Of a DNA stretch of 40,581 bases, positions 14,066 to 21,361 are shown piece by piece; position 1 is the stretch's first letter, and every line of letters starts with the position of its first letter. The DNA comes from Anaerolineae bacterium (lineage in GTDB: Bacteria; Chloroflexota; Anaerolineae; Aggregatilineales; Phototrophicaceae), in the NCBI GenBank assembly GCA_026645945.1, contig JAPKMO010000032.1, positions 1-40,581 of the forward strand. Reading direction: 5' to 3'. A program made the translations under genes and the position numbers. The notes under the pieces are model-generated. The model had not been told where the DNA came from, did no database searches, and saw nothing but the letters and a program-made list of their open reading frames with translations.

Positions 14066-15145
14066 ATGCAGCAGCCCAGACAGTTATCCCTGTTTTCACC
14101 GGCCAGCGCCCTCGCATTCAATTATCCGTTCCCATCCACGCGCTACCAGGGCAGTAAACGATCTCTGGTCAATTGGATTTGGGAGCAGGTCTGCCATCTG
14201 CCATTTGATACGGTTCTGGATGTATTCGGCGGCACGGGGGCTGTCAGCCATCTGTTCAAAAATGCCGGGAAGCAGGTTATCTATAACGATTTTTTGGCCT
14301 TCAACTGGAATATCGGGCTGGCGCTTATTGAAAATCGGGAAGCAAAACTCTCCCAGGACGAAATAGACCTTGTATTAAATGTCCAGGATGGCCTTCAGTA
14401 TCCCAACTTTATCCAAAACACTTTTGGCGGCATCTATTTTACAGATGCTGAAAACGCCTGGTTAGACCATGTGGCGTACAACATAGACCATTTACTCCTC
14501 AATCGTTATAAACAGGCGTTGGCCCGGTTTGCGCTGTTTCAGGCCTGCATCATCAAGCGTCCGTACAACCTGTTTCATCGCGCTAATCTCTATATGCGAA
14601 CCGCGCAGGTGGAGCGCAGTTTTGGCAACAAGATCACCTGGGATACACCTTTTGAGATGCATTTTCGCGGTTTCGCAGCCGAAGCCAATCGAGGGGTTTT
14701 TGATAACGGGCGGGACAATCAGGCGATGTGCCTCGATGCATTAGAAACGCCAGTTGGGGCTGATCTCATATATATTGATCCCCCGTACCTTAACCGCAAA
14801 GGCACAGGCGTTGACTATCGGGATTTTTATCACTTTCTGGAAGGGCTTGCCGGTTACGATACCTGGCACGCGCGCATTGACTACAACAGCAAACATCGCC
14901 GGCTGCGGCCACAAAAATCGCTCTGGAACAGCCCGGCAACCATTATGGATGCTTTCGAGCAGTTATTTAGCCGGCATCATGAGAGTATACTCGTTATCTC
15001 ATATCGTGACGATGGCCTACCCACCAAAGCCCAACTGATAAAGCTGCTGCTTAAATATAAAAAACAGGTGTGGGAAGCTGCTCAACCCCAAAAATATGCG
15101 CTGGCGCACAAAAAATCCCACGAACTGCTGCTCATCGCTCGTTGA
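14066..15145 (+). CDS. D12-class (alpha) adenine-N6 DNA methyltransferase of a type II R-M system
   Basis: The 359-residue product carries motif X (RYQGSKR, about 26-32), the SAM-binding motif I DVFGGTGAV (52-60) and the catalytic motif IV DPPY (238-241), in the alpha-group order X-I-target-recognition-IV. The Asp of DPPY makes adenine N6 the likely target. The stretch between 90 and 230 should recognise the DNA sequence. Its job is protection against the endonuclease that starts 15 bases downstream. It is not obviously close to M.EcoRV itself. Codons use more A/T than the neighbours, suggesting acquisition by transfer. Confidence 0.88.
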   Translation: MQQPRQLSLFSPASALAFNYPFPSTRYQGSKRSLVNWIWEQVCHLPFDTVLDVFGGTGAVSHLFKNAGKQVIYNDFLAFNWNIGLALIENREAKLSQDEIDLVLNVQDGLQYPNFIQNTFGGIYFTDAENAWLDHVAYNIDHLLLNRYKQALARFALFQACIIKRPYNLFHRANLYMRTAQVERSFGNKITWDTPFEMHFRGFAAEANRGVFDNGRDNQAMCLDALETPVGADLIYIDPPYLNRKGTGVDYRDFYHFLEGLAGYDTWHARIDYNSKHRRLRPQKSLWNSPATIMDAFEQLFSRHHESILVISYRDDGLPTKAQLIKLLLKYKKQVWEAAQPQKYALAHKKSHELLLIAR

Positions 15146-15160
15146 TGAAGGAAGTTGGCA

Positions 15161-16042
15161 TTGGAACAGGATCACTTTCGAGAAGAACTGCTGCAATACT
15201 TTGATGAACTGCAAGAGCGTGTCTCCACCGAAAACGGCGATTGGACGGTCAAGGGCTTTATTGACGTTTATCGGCGCATCTACAGTATTTCGATAGATAC
15301 AAAAGTCCTTTCAAAAGTCCTCGAACTGCTGATGTTCCCGGTGATTTTGCGCTTTGCCGAAGAACGCGGATATGAAATTGTCCTGGCTAAAGCGCAAAAT
15401 CAATATCCCGATGTCAGCCTCGTATCGAAATCCAATGAAACGCTGTGTTTTGCTGTTGACATCAAGACAACTTATCGAACAGGAAAGGATAAAAATGGCC
15501 GAATGCGCGTCAGCGGCATGACGCTCGGCACTTTTGGCGGTTACTTCCGTATCCGCGACCGCCCAATGAGCAGCACATTTGCATATAACCGCTACACGAG
15601 ACATTACGTGTTGGGCGCAGTCTACAGCCGGGTTACGGGTATTGATGAGCGCAAGGTTTATGACATTACCGATCTCAGCGATATCCCCTCGGTGGCGCGA
15701 GACTTCCAGTTCTTTCTTCAGGAAAAATATCTTGTTGCCTCAGACGCTCCCGGCAGCGGTAATACCAAAAATATCGGCTCAACAAAATATCTGGATCGGC
15801 TGCTTAACGGCACAGGCGTCTTTGCAAAACTCGGTGTTGAGGTTTTTGACGATTATTGGATGAATTACCACACACGGGCTATGGCACGCGAGGAAGGTTT
15901 TGCAAAACCTCCTTATACCAATCTCAAAACGTACCAGGCTCACAAAAAACAGGGGGCTGAAATTCTGAACATCTCGGAAGATGCGGTTGAAACCGAAGCC
16001 AAAGATGGCCTTGAAACAGATATTCTTGATGTAGACGAATAA
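15161..16042 (+). CDS. EcoRV-family type II restriction endonuclease
   Basis: From TTG 15161, six bases after AAGGAAG, the product is 293 residues (TTG 15155 is the alternative). It matches EcoRV as I remember it: IDTKVLS near the start, the PD-(D/E)xK core QNQYPD...FAVDIKTTY with Asp84, Asp100 and Lys102 in the same 16- and 2-residue spacing as EcoRV Asp74, Asp90 and Lys92, and the DNA-recognition loop GSGNTKNIGS (about 198-207), which differs at one position from EcoRV GSGNTTNIGS. FFLQEKYLVASD and DDYWMNY also correspond. A C-terminal acidic extension of about 40 residues is extra. Predicted cleavage is GATATC or a close variant. It ends three bases before the ppc stop. Confidence 0.9.
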   Translation: MEQDHFREELLQYFDELQERVSTENGDWTVKGFIDVYRRIYSISIDTKVLSKVLELLMFPVILRFAEERGYEIVLAKAQNQYPDVSLVSKSNETLCFAVDIKTTYRTGKDKNGRMRVSGMTLGTFGGYFRIRDRPMSSTFAYNRYTRHYVLGAVYSRVTGIDERKVYDITDLSDIPSVARDFQFFLQEKYLVASDAPGSGNTKNIGSTKYLDRLLNGTGVFAKLGVEVFDDYWMNYHTRAMAREEGFAKPPYTNLKTYQAHKKQGAEILNISEDAVETEAKDGLETDILDVDE

Positions 16043-16045
16043 TCC

Positions 16046-18754
16046 TCACCCGGTGGTTTTAAGCCCGGCGGCGATACCGTTGATGGTCGCCAGGGTGGCG
16101 CGCAGCAGCGGTTTGTATTCCGGCGCGTCAGGGTCGAGCGCCCGCAGCCGCTTGAGCAGTTCCACCTGGATGAAGTTCAACGGGTCTACGTAGGGGTTGC
16201 GCCGTTCGATAGACCGTTTGATGACCGGCGCGTTATCCAGCAGTTCCGGCTGGCCGATCACCTGGCAGACCATCCGGCAGGCCTGCAAATATTCGGCCTT
16301 CACGTCCGCAAAAATTTTCTCGCGGATGGCGGCCTCGCTCACCAGTTCAGCATACAGCGCGGCGATGCCCATATCGGCCTTCGCCAGATCAAGCTGCACA
16401 TTTTCGATCAGCGCATTAAAAAACGGCCACTCGCGGTACATGGCGCGCAGCCGCTCCAGGCCGTCCGGCTGGCCGGCGCAGTAGGCCGCCAGCGCGTACC
16501 CCACGCCGTACCAGGACGGGATGATAGCGCGGCTCTGCATCCAGGAAAAAACCCAGGGAATGGCGCGAATCGACTCGAAGCCGCTCTGCTGCGCGCGTTT
16601 GGCCGGGCGCGAGCTGATGGGCAGGTTCGCCAGCTCATTGATCGGCGTCCCCTGCTGCCAGTAATCGAGAAAACCGGGCGTTTCGTAAACCAGGCTGCGG
16701 TAGGCCAGCCGCCCGGCCTCGGAAAGCGCATCCATCGCCGCGCGCCACTCGTGTTTGATGGCCGTCCCGGCGCGGCTTTCCTGCGGCGCGCCCATCGCCA
16801 GCAGAGCGGCGTGCATGACCTGGTGCAGGTGGCGGCGGGCGATTTCGGCGTTGCTGTAGCGGTAGGCGATCACCTCGCCCTGCTCGGTGATTTTAATGCC
16901 GCCCCGCAGCGACTCCGGCGGCTGCGACCGGATGGCGCGGTTGGTCGGGCCGCCGCCGCGCCCGATGCTGCCGCCGCGCCCATGAAACAGTTGCAGCGAT
17001 ACGCCGTAACGCGCGCAGGACTCGATGAGCCGCTGCTGCGCCGTGTATAAATTCCAGTTCGAGGCGATATAACCGCCATCCTTGCTGCTGTCGGAATAAC
17101 CAATCATGATCTGCTGCTGGAGGCCATGCCGCGCGCCGCGCGCTTCCAGGTGCGCCCGGTACATGGGGTTCTCGAACAGCGCGGCCATGATGTCCGGGGC
17201 GCGTTCCAGGTCGTCAATCGTCTCGAACAGCGGCACCAGGCTGACATCGCGGTGGATGCCGACTTCCTTCGCCAGCAGCAGCATCGCCAGCAGATCGCTG
17301 GGCTGCTGGCTCATGCTGGCGATGACCGTATCAATGACAATTTTGCCATAGCGCCGGTGCGCCTGGGCGATCATACGCCAGGTGGCGATAATACGGTTGG
17401 TGGCCTCGGAGAAGTCCGGCTCGATGGGGAAAAACGGGCGCGGGTTGGCGATCTCCAGCGTCAGCAGGGTTTGTTTATCGGCTTCCGGCAGGGCGAGGTA
17501 GCTGTCCGTCCGCCCGTAACGGCGGAAGATTTCGTCCAGCGCCGCCGCGTGCAGCCGGGCGTCCTCGCGGATGTCCAACGGCGTGAGGTGCAGGCCGAAC
17601 AGCCGCACCTTCCGAATCAAGCGCAGCAGCGAGCCGTCGGCGGCGGCGCGCCCCTGGTTGGCGCGCAGGCTGTCCTCGATTAGCAGCAAATCGGTCAGCA
17701 GTTCGCGGCTGGTCGGGTAGGCGTCCTCGGCCAGCCGCCGGTGGATGACGTTAAAAAACTGGCGGTAAATTTCGGTCGGGCAGCGGTCGTCGTGGCCGCC
17801 TGCTGCCAATACTGCCTCGCGCAGCGCCTCGGACACAGCCACTTCGTCCGCCGACTGGGTGAAGTGGTCGCGCATGAGGGCGATTTCATCCAAGTAAACG
17901 CGCCGCGCCGCCGCCCGCAGGGTCGCCAGCGTGTCCAGCGTCACTTCCGGGGTAACGTTGGGGTTGCCGTCCCGGTCGCCGCCAATCCACGAGGCGAAAC
18001 GTAAAACGCCGGGAAGCTGCATCCAATCCTGGCCGGGATAGTATTTTTGCAGGGCGGCTTGCAGGTCAACGTAAATATCTATGGTCGTGTTCATGATGAC
18101 CGAGGTGATGAAATACAGGCCGAAGTCCACCTCGTCGGCCACCGTCGCCCGCGAAGCCCGCGTCGGGCGGGTTTGCCACAGCGCTTCGATCTCCTCCGCA
18201 ATGGCATATTCGACGGCTTTCTGCTCGCGGGGCAGCAGGCGCATCAAATCCCGCCGTGCCATCATATCCGCGATGCGGCGCAGCTTAATCAGCACCTCTT
18301 TACGTTTGGCCTCGGAAGGATGCGCCGTCAGCACCAGACGGACGCGCAGATGCTCCAGCAGGGCGCGTATATCGCCGGCGCTCACTCCGGCGGCGTGCAG
18401 GTCGCGCACGGCGGCCTCGATGGTTTCGTCGTGGCGGCCTTCGGCTTCGCGCTGGCGTAAAACGCGGATGCGCTGCTGGTCTTCCGCAATATTGATGAGC
18501 TGGAAGTAGCTGCCGAAGGCTTTAACCAGAATGCGCCAGGACTCCAGGTCAAGGCTGCCGATGATACCGGTCAGGTTTTCGGCAGCGCCGGGCTGGTTGG
18601 CGCGGCGGGCTTTGGCCGCCGCCCGCACGCGCTCGACCAGATCAAGCGCCTCCTGGCCGTGCTGTTCCCAGATGACCATGCCGAGCAGATTGCCGAGCAG
18701 TCGAATGTCGGCGCTGAGGGCGCTGGGCGTTTCCGGCGGCGGCTGGCTGGTCAT
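16046..18754 (-). CDS. ppc: Phosphoenolpyruvate carboxylase
   Basis: The 902-residue enzyme carboxylates phosphoenolpyruvate to oxaloacetate, replenishing the TCA cycle. Signatures in order: VLTAHPSEAKRKE (catalytic His near residue 145), WIGGDRDGNPNVT, IGYSDSSKDGGYIASNW (catalytic Lys), FHGRGGSIGRGGGP, RAIPWVFSWMQSR, and the C-terminal end TINGIAAGLKTTG, which keeps the usual xTG terminus. Length is typical. ATG 18754 has an AGGAG ribosome site; an in-frame ATG lies eight codons upstream. The last C-terminal codon is intact despite the R-M genes abutting it. Confidence 0.96.
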   Translation of the reverse strand: MTSQPPPETPSALSADIRLLGNLLGMVIWEQHGQEALDLVERVRAAAKARRANQPGAAENLTGIIGSLDLESWRILVKAFGSYFQLINIAEDQQRIRVLRQREAEGRHDETIEAAVRDLHAAGVSAGDIRALLEHLRVRLVLTAHPSEAKRKEVLIKLRRIADMMARRDLMRLLPREQKAVEYAIAEEIEALWQTRPTRASRATVADEVDFGLYFITSVIMNTTIDIYVDLQAALQKYYPGQDWMQLPGVLRFASWIGGDRDGNPNVTPEVTLDTLATLRAAARRVYLDEIALMRDHFTQSADEVAVSEALREAVLAAGGHDDRCPTEIYRQFFNVIHRRLAEDAYPTSRELLTDLLLIEDSLRANQGRAAADGSLLRLIRKVRLFGLHLTPLDIREDARLHAAALDEIFRRYGRTDSYLALPEADKQTLLTLEIANPRPFFPIEPDFSEATNRIIATWRMIAQAHRRYGKIVIDTVIASMSQQPSDLLAMLLLAKEVGIHRDVSLVPLFETIDDLERAPDIMAALFENPMYRAHLEARGARHGLQQQIMIGYSDSSKDGGYIASNWNLYTAQQRLIESCARYGVSLQLFHGRGGSIGRGGGPTNRAIRSQPPESLRGGIKITEQGEVIAYRYSNAEIARRHLHQVMHAALLAMGAPQESRAGTAIKHEWRAAMDALSEAGRLAYRSLVYETPGFLDYWQQGTPINELANLPISSRPAKRAQQSGFESIRAIPWVFSWMQSRAIIPSWYGVGYALAAYCAGQPDGLERLRAMYREWPFFNALIENVQLDLAKADMGIAALYAELVSEAAIREKIFADVKAEYLQACRMVCQVIGQPELLDNAPVIKRSIERRNPYVDPLNFIQVELLKRLRALDPDAPEYKPLLRATLATINGIAAGLKTTG

Positions 18755-18935
18755 AAAGGCAGGCTCCTGGCGGCGCATAAGGCTTGATGATTCGCGTGAT
18801 GGTCGTAATATAACCGGTCACCCGCCTCAACACCAAAATTAGTCGGTCTGCCGGCCTTCTGTAACAAAACCGCTGCTTCCTGGCGCGCCTTGTAGGTTGC
18901 AGCCGGATGGTGGATGATACAGGTCGCCATCAGGG

Positions 18936-19125
18936 CCACTTTTTCAGCTTTGCGCTGTCAGTTTGTCCTCACCCCCTCGTTCCCCCTCTCCAAGCCACGA
19001 AGTGGCGATCGGCAGAGGGGGATGAAAAAGCGTTTGGGTGTGTTTTAGCCCCTCTCCCAACGCCGAAGGCACAGGCGGGAGAGGGGTTGGGGTGAGGGCA
19101 AAAGGCTGGCGGAAGTGAAAAGTGG
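18936..19125. mobile_element. Third MITE-like element with CCTCACCC core, about 190 bp
   Basis: Inverted ends CCACTTTTTCA (18936-18946) and TGAAAAGTGG (19116-19125) enclose the core CCTCACCCC (18966-18974) and GGGGTGAGG (19089-19097), with internal CCCCCTCTCC/GGGAGAGGGG. TCGCC is found on both sides, but I cannot define a clean 9-bp duplication. The wider gap 18755-19226 also contains the palindromic repeat at 19167-19211 and shows no gene. Confidence 0.5.
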
Positions 19126-19166
19126 TTTCATCGCCCTGCTGGGGCGGCAAAGTACATAACAGCCTC

Positions 19167-19211
19167 TAGACTGTGCCTGATCCTGAGTGGACGGTGGGCT
19201 TAAGCACACTG
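19167..19211 (+). repeat. Palindromic repeat E, matching the minus strand of 3015-3059
   Basis: Shares TAGACTGTGCCT, ATCCTGAGTGGAC and the GGGCTT-AGC core with repeat D, and the core alone with the 57-bp family (A, B, C). It lies 15 bases after the stop side of the regulator gene at 19227. Confidence 0.7.
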
Positions 19212-19226
19212 GCTGCTAACCGGACA

Positions 19227-19982
19227 TTAGTGGTTGGCTGCGAAGGGAGGCCGTTCGCCCCGGTCTTCCTCAAATGCGGTAAAACGCATAAAAGCCCGCT
19301 CCTGGGGCGTCATGTCTACCGGGTATTCGGTTTCGTCGTAGGCTTCCAGGATGCGGTAGCCCTCTTTGATGTAGCCGCGTATGGTGTGCAGGCTGATGCC
19401 CATCTCGTCGGCAGCCAGATGGGCCGGCATCCCCTCCACCACGCACAGTTTGATGGCCTGCCGGATGCGGTCGGTCAGTTCCGGGAACCTCCGCATCTCC
19501 GGCAGGATGTTGGCGTGCAGCACGCGCCGGCTGGCAAGATGCTGGCAGGCTTTAGCGATGCCGGAGGTGACGATAAAATCGTGTTTGAGGGCGTAAACAA
19601 TCGCCCAGGCGATTTGCAGGCGCGCCTCCTGCTTGAGCAGAAAACCCGCCGCGCCGGCTTCAGCAGCCGCTTCGACCAGCGCCGGGTCGGCGATCTGCGC
19701 CAGGCAGATGACCCGAACTTTCTCAATCAGATCGTGAAGCCGGCTTATCACCCGGCGGAGTTCTGCCGGCCCGCCGATATGGTCGGCTTCCACCACCACC
19801 ACGTCTGGGTGTTCGGCCAGCGGCGTGCGTTCGATGTAAGCCCACATCTGCCGCACGGTTTCGGACAAATTGGTAACGCGCGTCCGGCGGTCCCAGGCCA
19901 GGAAGCCGTTGATGGCGTGCAGGGCGTAAAAGTCCGTATCCATGACCAGGACTTTGAGGTTAATATCGGTTATGCTCGACAT
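19227..19982 (-). CDS. Response-regulator-like protein with pseudo-receiver and C-terminal HTH
   Basis: The 251-residue product looks like a NarL-type regulator. Residues 9-125 follow the receiver pattern (KVLVMDTD, PDVVVVEADH, VRVICLAQ, GAAGFLLKQE), but the phospho-acceptor Asp is Glu65 and the usual Ser/Thr is Ala95, while Lys117 is kept. It therefore probably cannot be phosphorylated normally. Residues about 186-212 (HLAADEMGISLHTIRGYIKEGYR) form a LuxR/sigma-4-like helix-turn-helix, followed by an acidic tail. The ATG is preceded by GGGGGA. No partner kinase is adjacent. It probably binds DNA constitutively or responds to another signal. Confidence 0.65.
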   Translation of the reverse strand: MSSITDINLKVLVMDTDFYALHAINGFLAWDRRTRVTNLSETVRQMWAYIERTPLAEHPDVVVVEADHIGGPAELRRVISRLHDLIEKVRVICLAQIADPALVEAAAEAGAAGFLLKQEARLQIAWAIVYALKHDFIVTSGIAKACQHLASRRVLHANILPEMRRFPELTDRIRQAIKLCVVEGMPAHLAADEMGISLHTIRGYIKEGYRILEAYDETEYPVDMTPQERAFMRFTAFEEDRGERPPFAANH

Positions 19983-20077
19983 TCCGCATCCCCCGCTTGT
20001 GCAACCCGTCTCCTCAAGTGTACGAAGATTCGCCCGAATCGTCCAGTGATGGAGACGGCGGGGCGGGGGCAGCCGCC

Positions 20078-21154
20078 TCAGCCGCCGCTGGCTGCCGCTT
20101 GCAGGCGGTTGATGGCCTCGCGGGCGGGGGTGAAGTTTTTATTCTGGTTCAGCGCCTCCTGGTAGTTCGCCAGGGCGCGGTCGCGCTCGCCCAGCCCTTC
20201 GCGGGCGACACCGGCGTAATAGTAGGTTTCCTCGATGTGCTGCGACGTGCCGGGTTCGTTGAGCAGCACGCGCGCCAGTTCGATCACGTCGCTGTAGCGC
20301 CCGACCGCGTTATAAGCCTCATACGGCCCGAACTGATACCACATCATACGCCAGGGCAGGCCGATATTGCGCGCCTGGTCGTAGGCGGCGGCGGCATACT
20401 CGTAGGCTCTGGCATCGAAGCTCGCCAGCGCCACGTAGTTTGTCCCCAGGTTAAACCAGGCGAAAGCGTCGTTCGGGTTCGCCAGCGCCCGCTGGCGGTT
20501 CAGCTCCAGGGTATTCAGGTAATTCTGGGTCTGGTCGGCGTCGTCGCCCAGCAGCGCCAGCGCATCCTGCTCGCGGGAGAAGTCGTACAGCACGATATAG
20601 GTATTGTTAAAGTGATGCCAGAACTGCTCGATATGGTCGTAGCTGTAAGTGATGTTCGGCCCCAGGTAGCTGTCCTGCGTTTTGAACGACCGCGCGCCGT
20701 CGTCATAACCCATCACCAGCAGGTAATGGCCCATCCAGCCCAGGCGCTGCGGCTCCGGGTCGTAACCGGCTTCGATGATGACCGGAAAATTGGCGGCGAT
20801 CAACTGTTTGAGCCGTTCCAGGCTGCCGCCCACACGCACCAGGGCGCGCGTGGTGCCGGGAAGCTGTGTATTCACATAGTCGGCCATCTGCCAGGGGCTG
20901 ACGTTGCCGTCCTCCGGGTTGGGCTTCAGCCAGCTGGCCGCCGGGTTCTGGTCGGCGGGGACGCCGAAGTAAGTCAGCCCCATCGTCAGGGTCGCCGGCC
21001 CGCAGTTGTTCCACTGCTGCGGGATGTGGGTGAACCCGGCCATTTCGTAAGCCGGGGGTGGGGCTTGCTGCGCCAGCGCGCCCGCCGCCGGCAGCAGCGC
21101 GATGCTCCATAAAACCAACACAACCAACCAGGCCAGATGTCGTTTTTTCATCAT
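20078..21154 (-). CDS. Exported C39-like cysteine peptidase with TPR-like repeats
   Basis: A signal peptide (about residues 1-28, cleavage after ALA) is followed by a papain-like C39_2 domain: WNNCGPATL holds the catalytic Cys (about 51), MGHYLLVMGYDD the His (about 143) and QDSYLGPN the Asp (about 161). The C-terminal 150 residues contain TPR-like helical pairs (AWFNLGTNYVALA, EETYYYAGVAREGLGERDRALANYQEAL). Such proteins may cut peptides outside the membrane, with the TPRs binding partners; the substrate is unknown. Consecutive ATGs at 21154 and 21151 are possible starts. It is divergent from the receptor kinase gene. Confidence 0.78.
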   Translation of the reverse strand: MMKKRHLAWLVVLVLWSIALLPAAGALAQQAPPPAYEMAGFTHIPQQWNNCGPATLTMGLTYFGVPADQNPAASWLKPNPEDGNVSPWQMADYVNTQLPGTTRALVRVGGSLERLKQLIAANFPVIIEAGYDPEPQRLGWMGHYLLVMGYDDGARSFKTQDSYLGPNITYSYDHIEQFWHHFNNTYIVLYDFSREQDALALLGDDADQTQNYLNTLELNRQRALANPNDAFAWFNLGTNYVALASFDARAYEYAAAAYDQARNIGLPWRMMWYQFGPYEAYNAVGRYSDVIELARVLLNEPGTSQHIEETYYYAGVAREGLGERDRALANYQEALNQNKNFTPAREAINRLQAAASGG

Positions 21155-21361
21155 CAACCTTCATCACTTGCTCGTTAGCTCGCATTATAATGGTTTGTTG
21201 TGCGTTGAACATAGACCGTTTGGCTACGAATGCCCCACGCCGGCCCAATCGTAATTTGTAATGTTATTTAATGATTTTCTGGCGATTCGGGATTGAATAG
21301 CCTATACTATAGTCGAGGATTTTATCCCCAGGCATTGCCCGCCCAACATTAAGGAACCGGT

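Noticed and set aside
12844-14157. 437-codon plus-strand frame over the mannosyltransferase and start of the methyltransferase
   Set aside because: Composition rich in Gln, Arg and His with no domain; it runs through the divergent promoter region and opposes a clear membrane protein.
14066-16042. Idea that the D12 methyltransferase and neighbour belong to a phage or prophage
   Set aside because: No integrase, structural or lysis gene nearby; the neighbour is a restriction endonuclease and both flanks are ordinary chromosomal genes.
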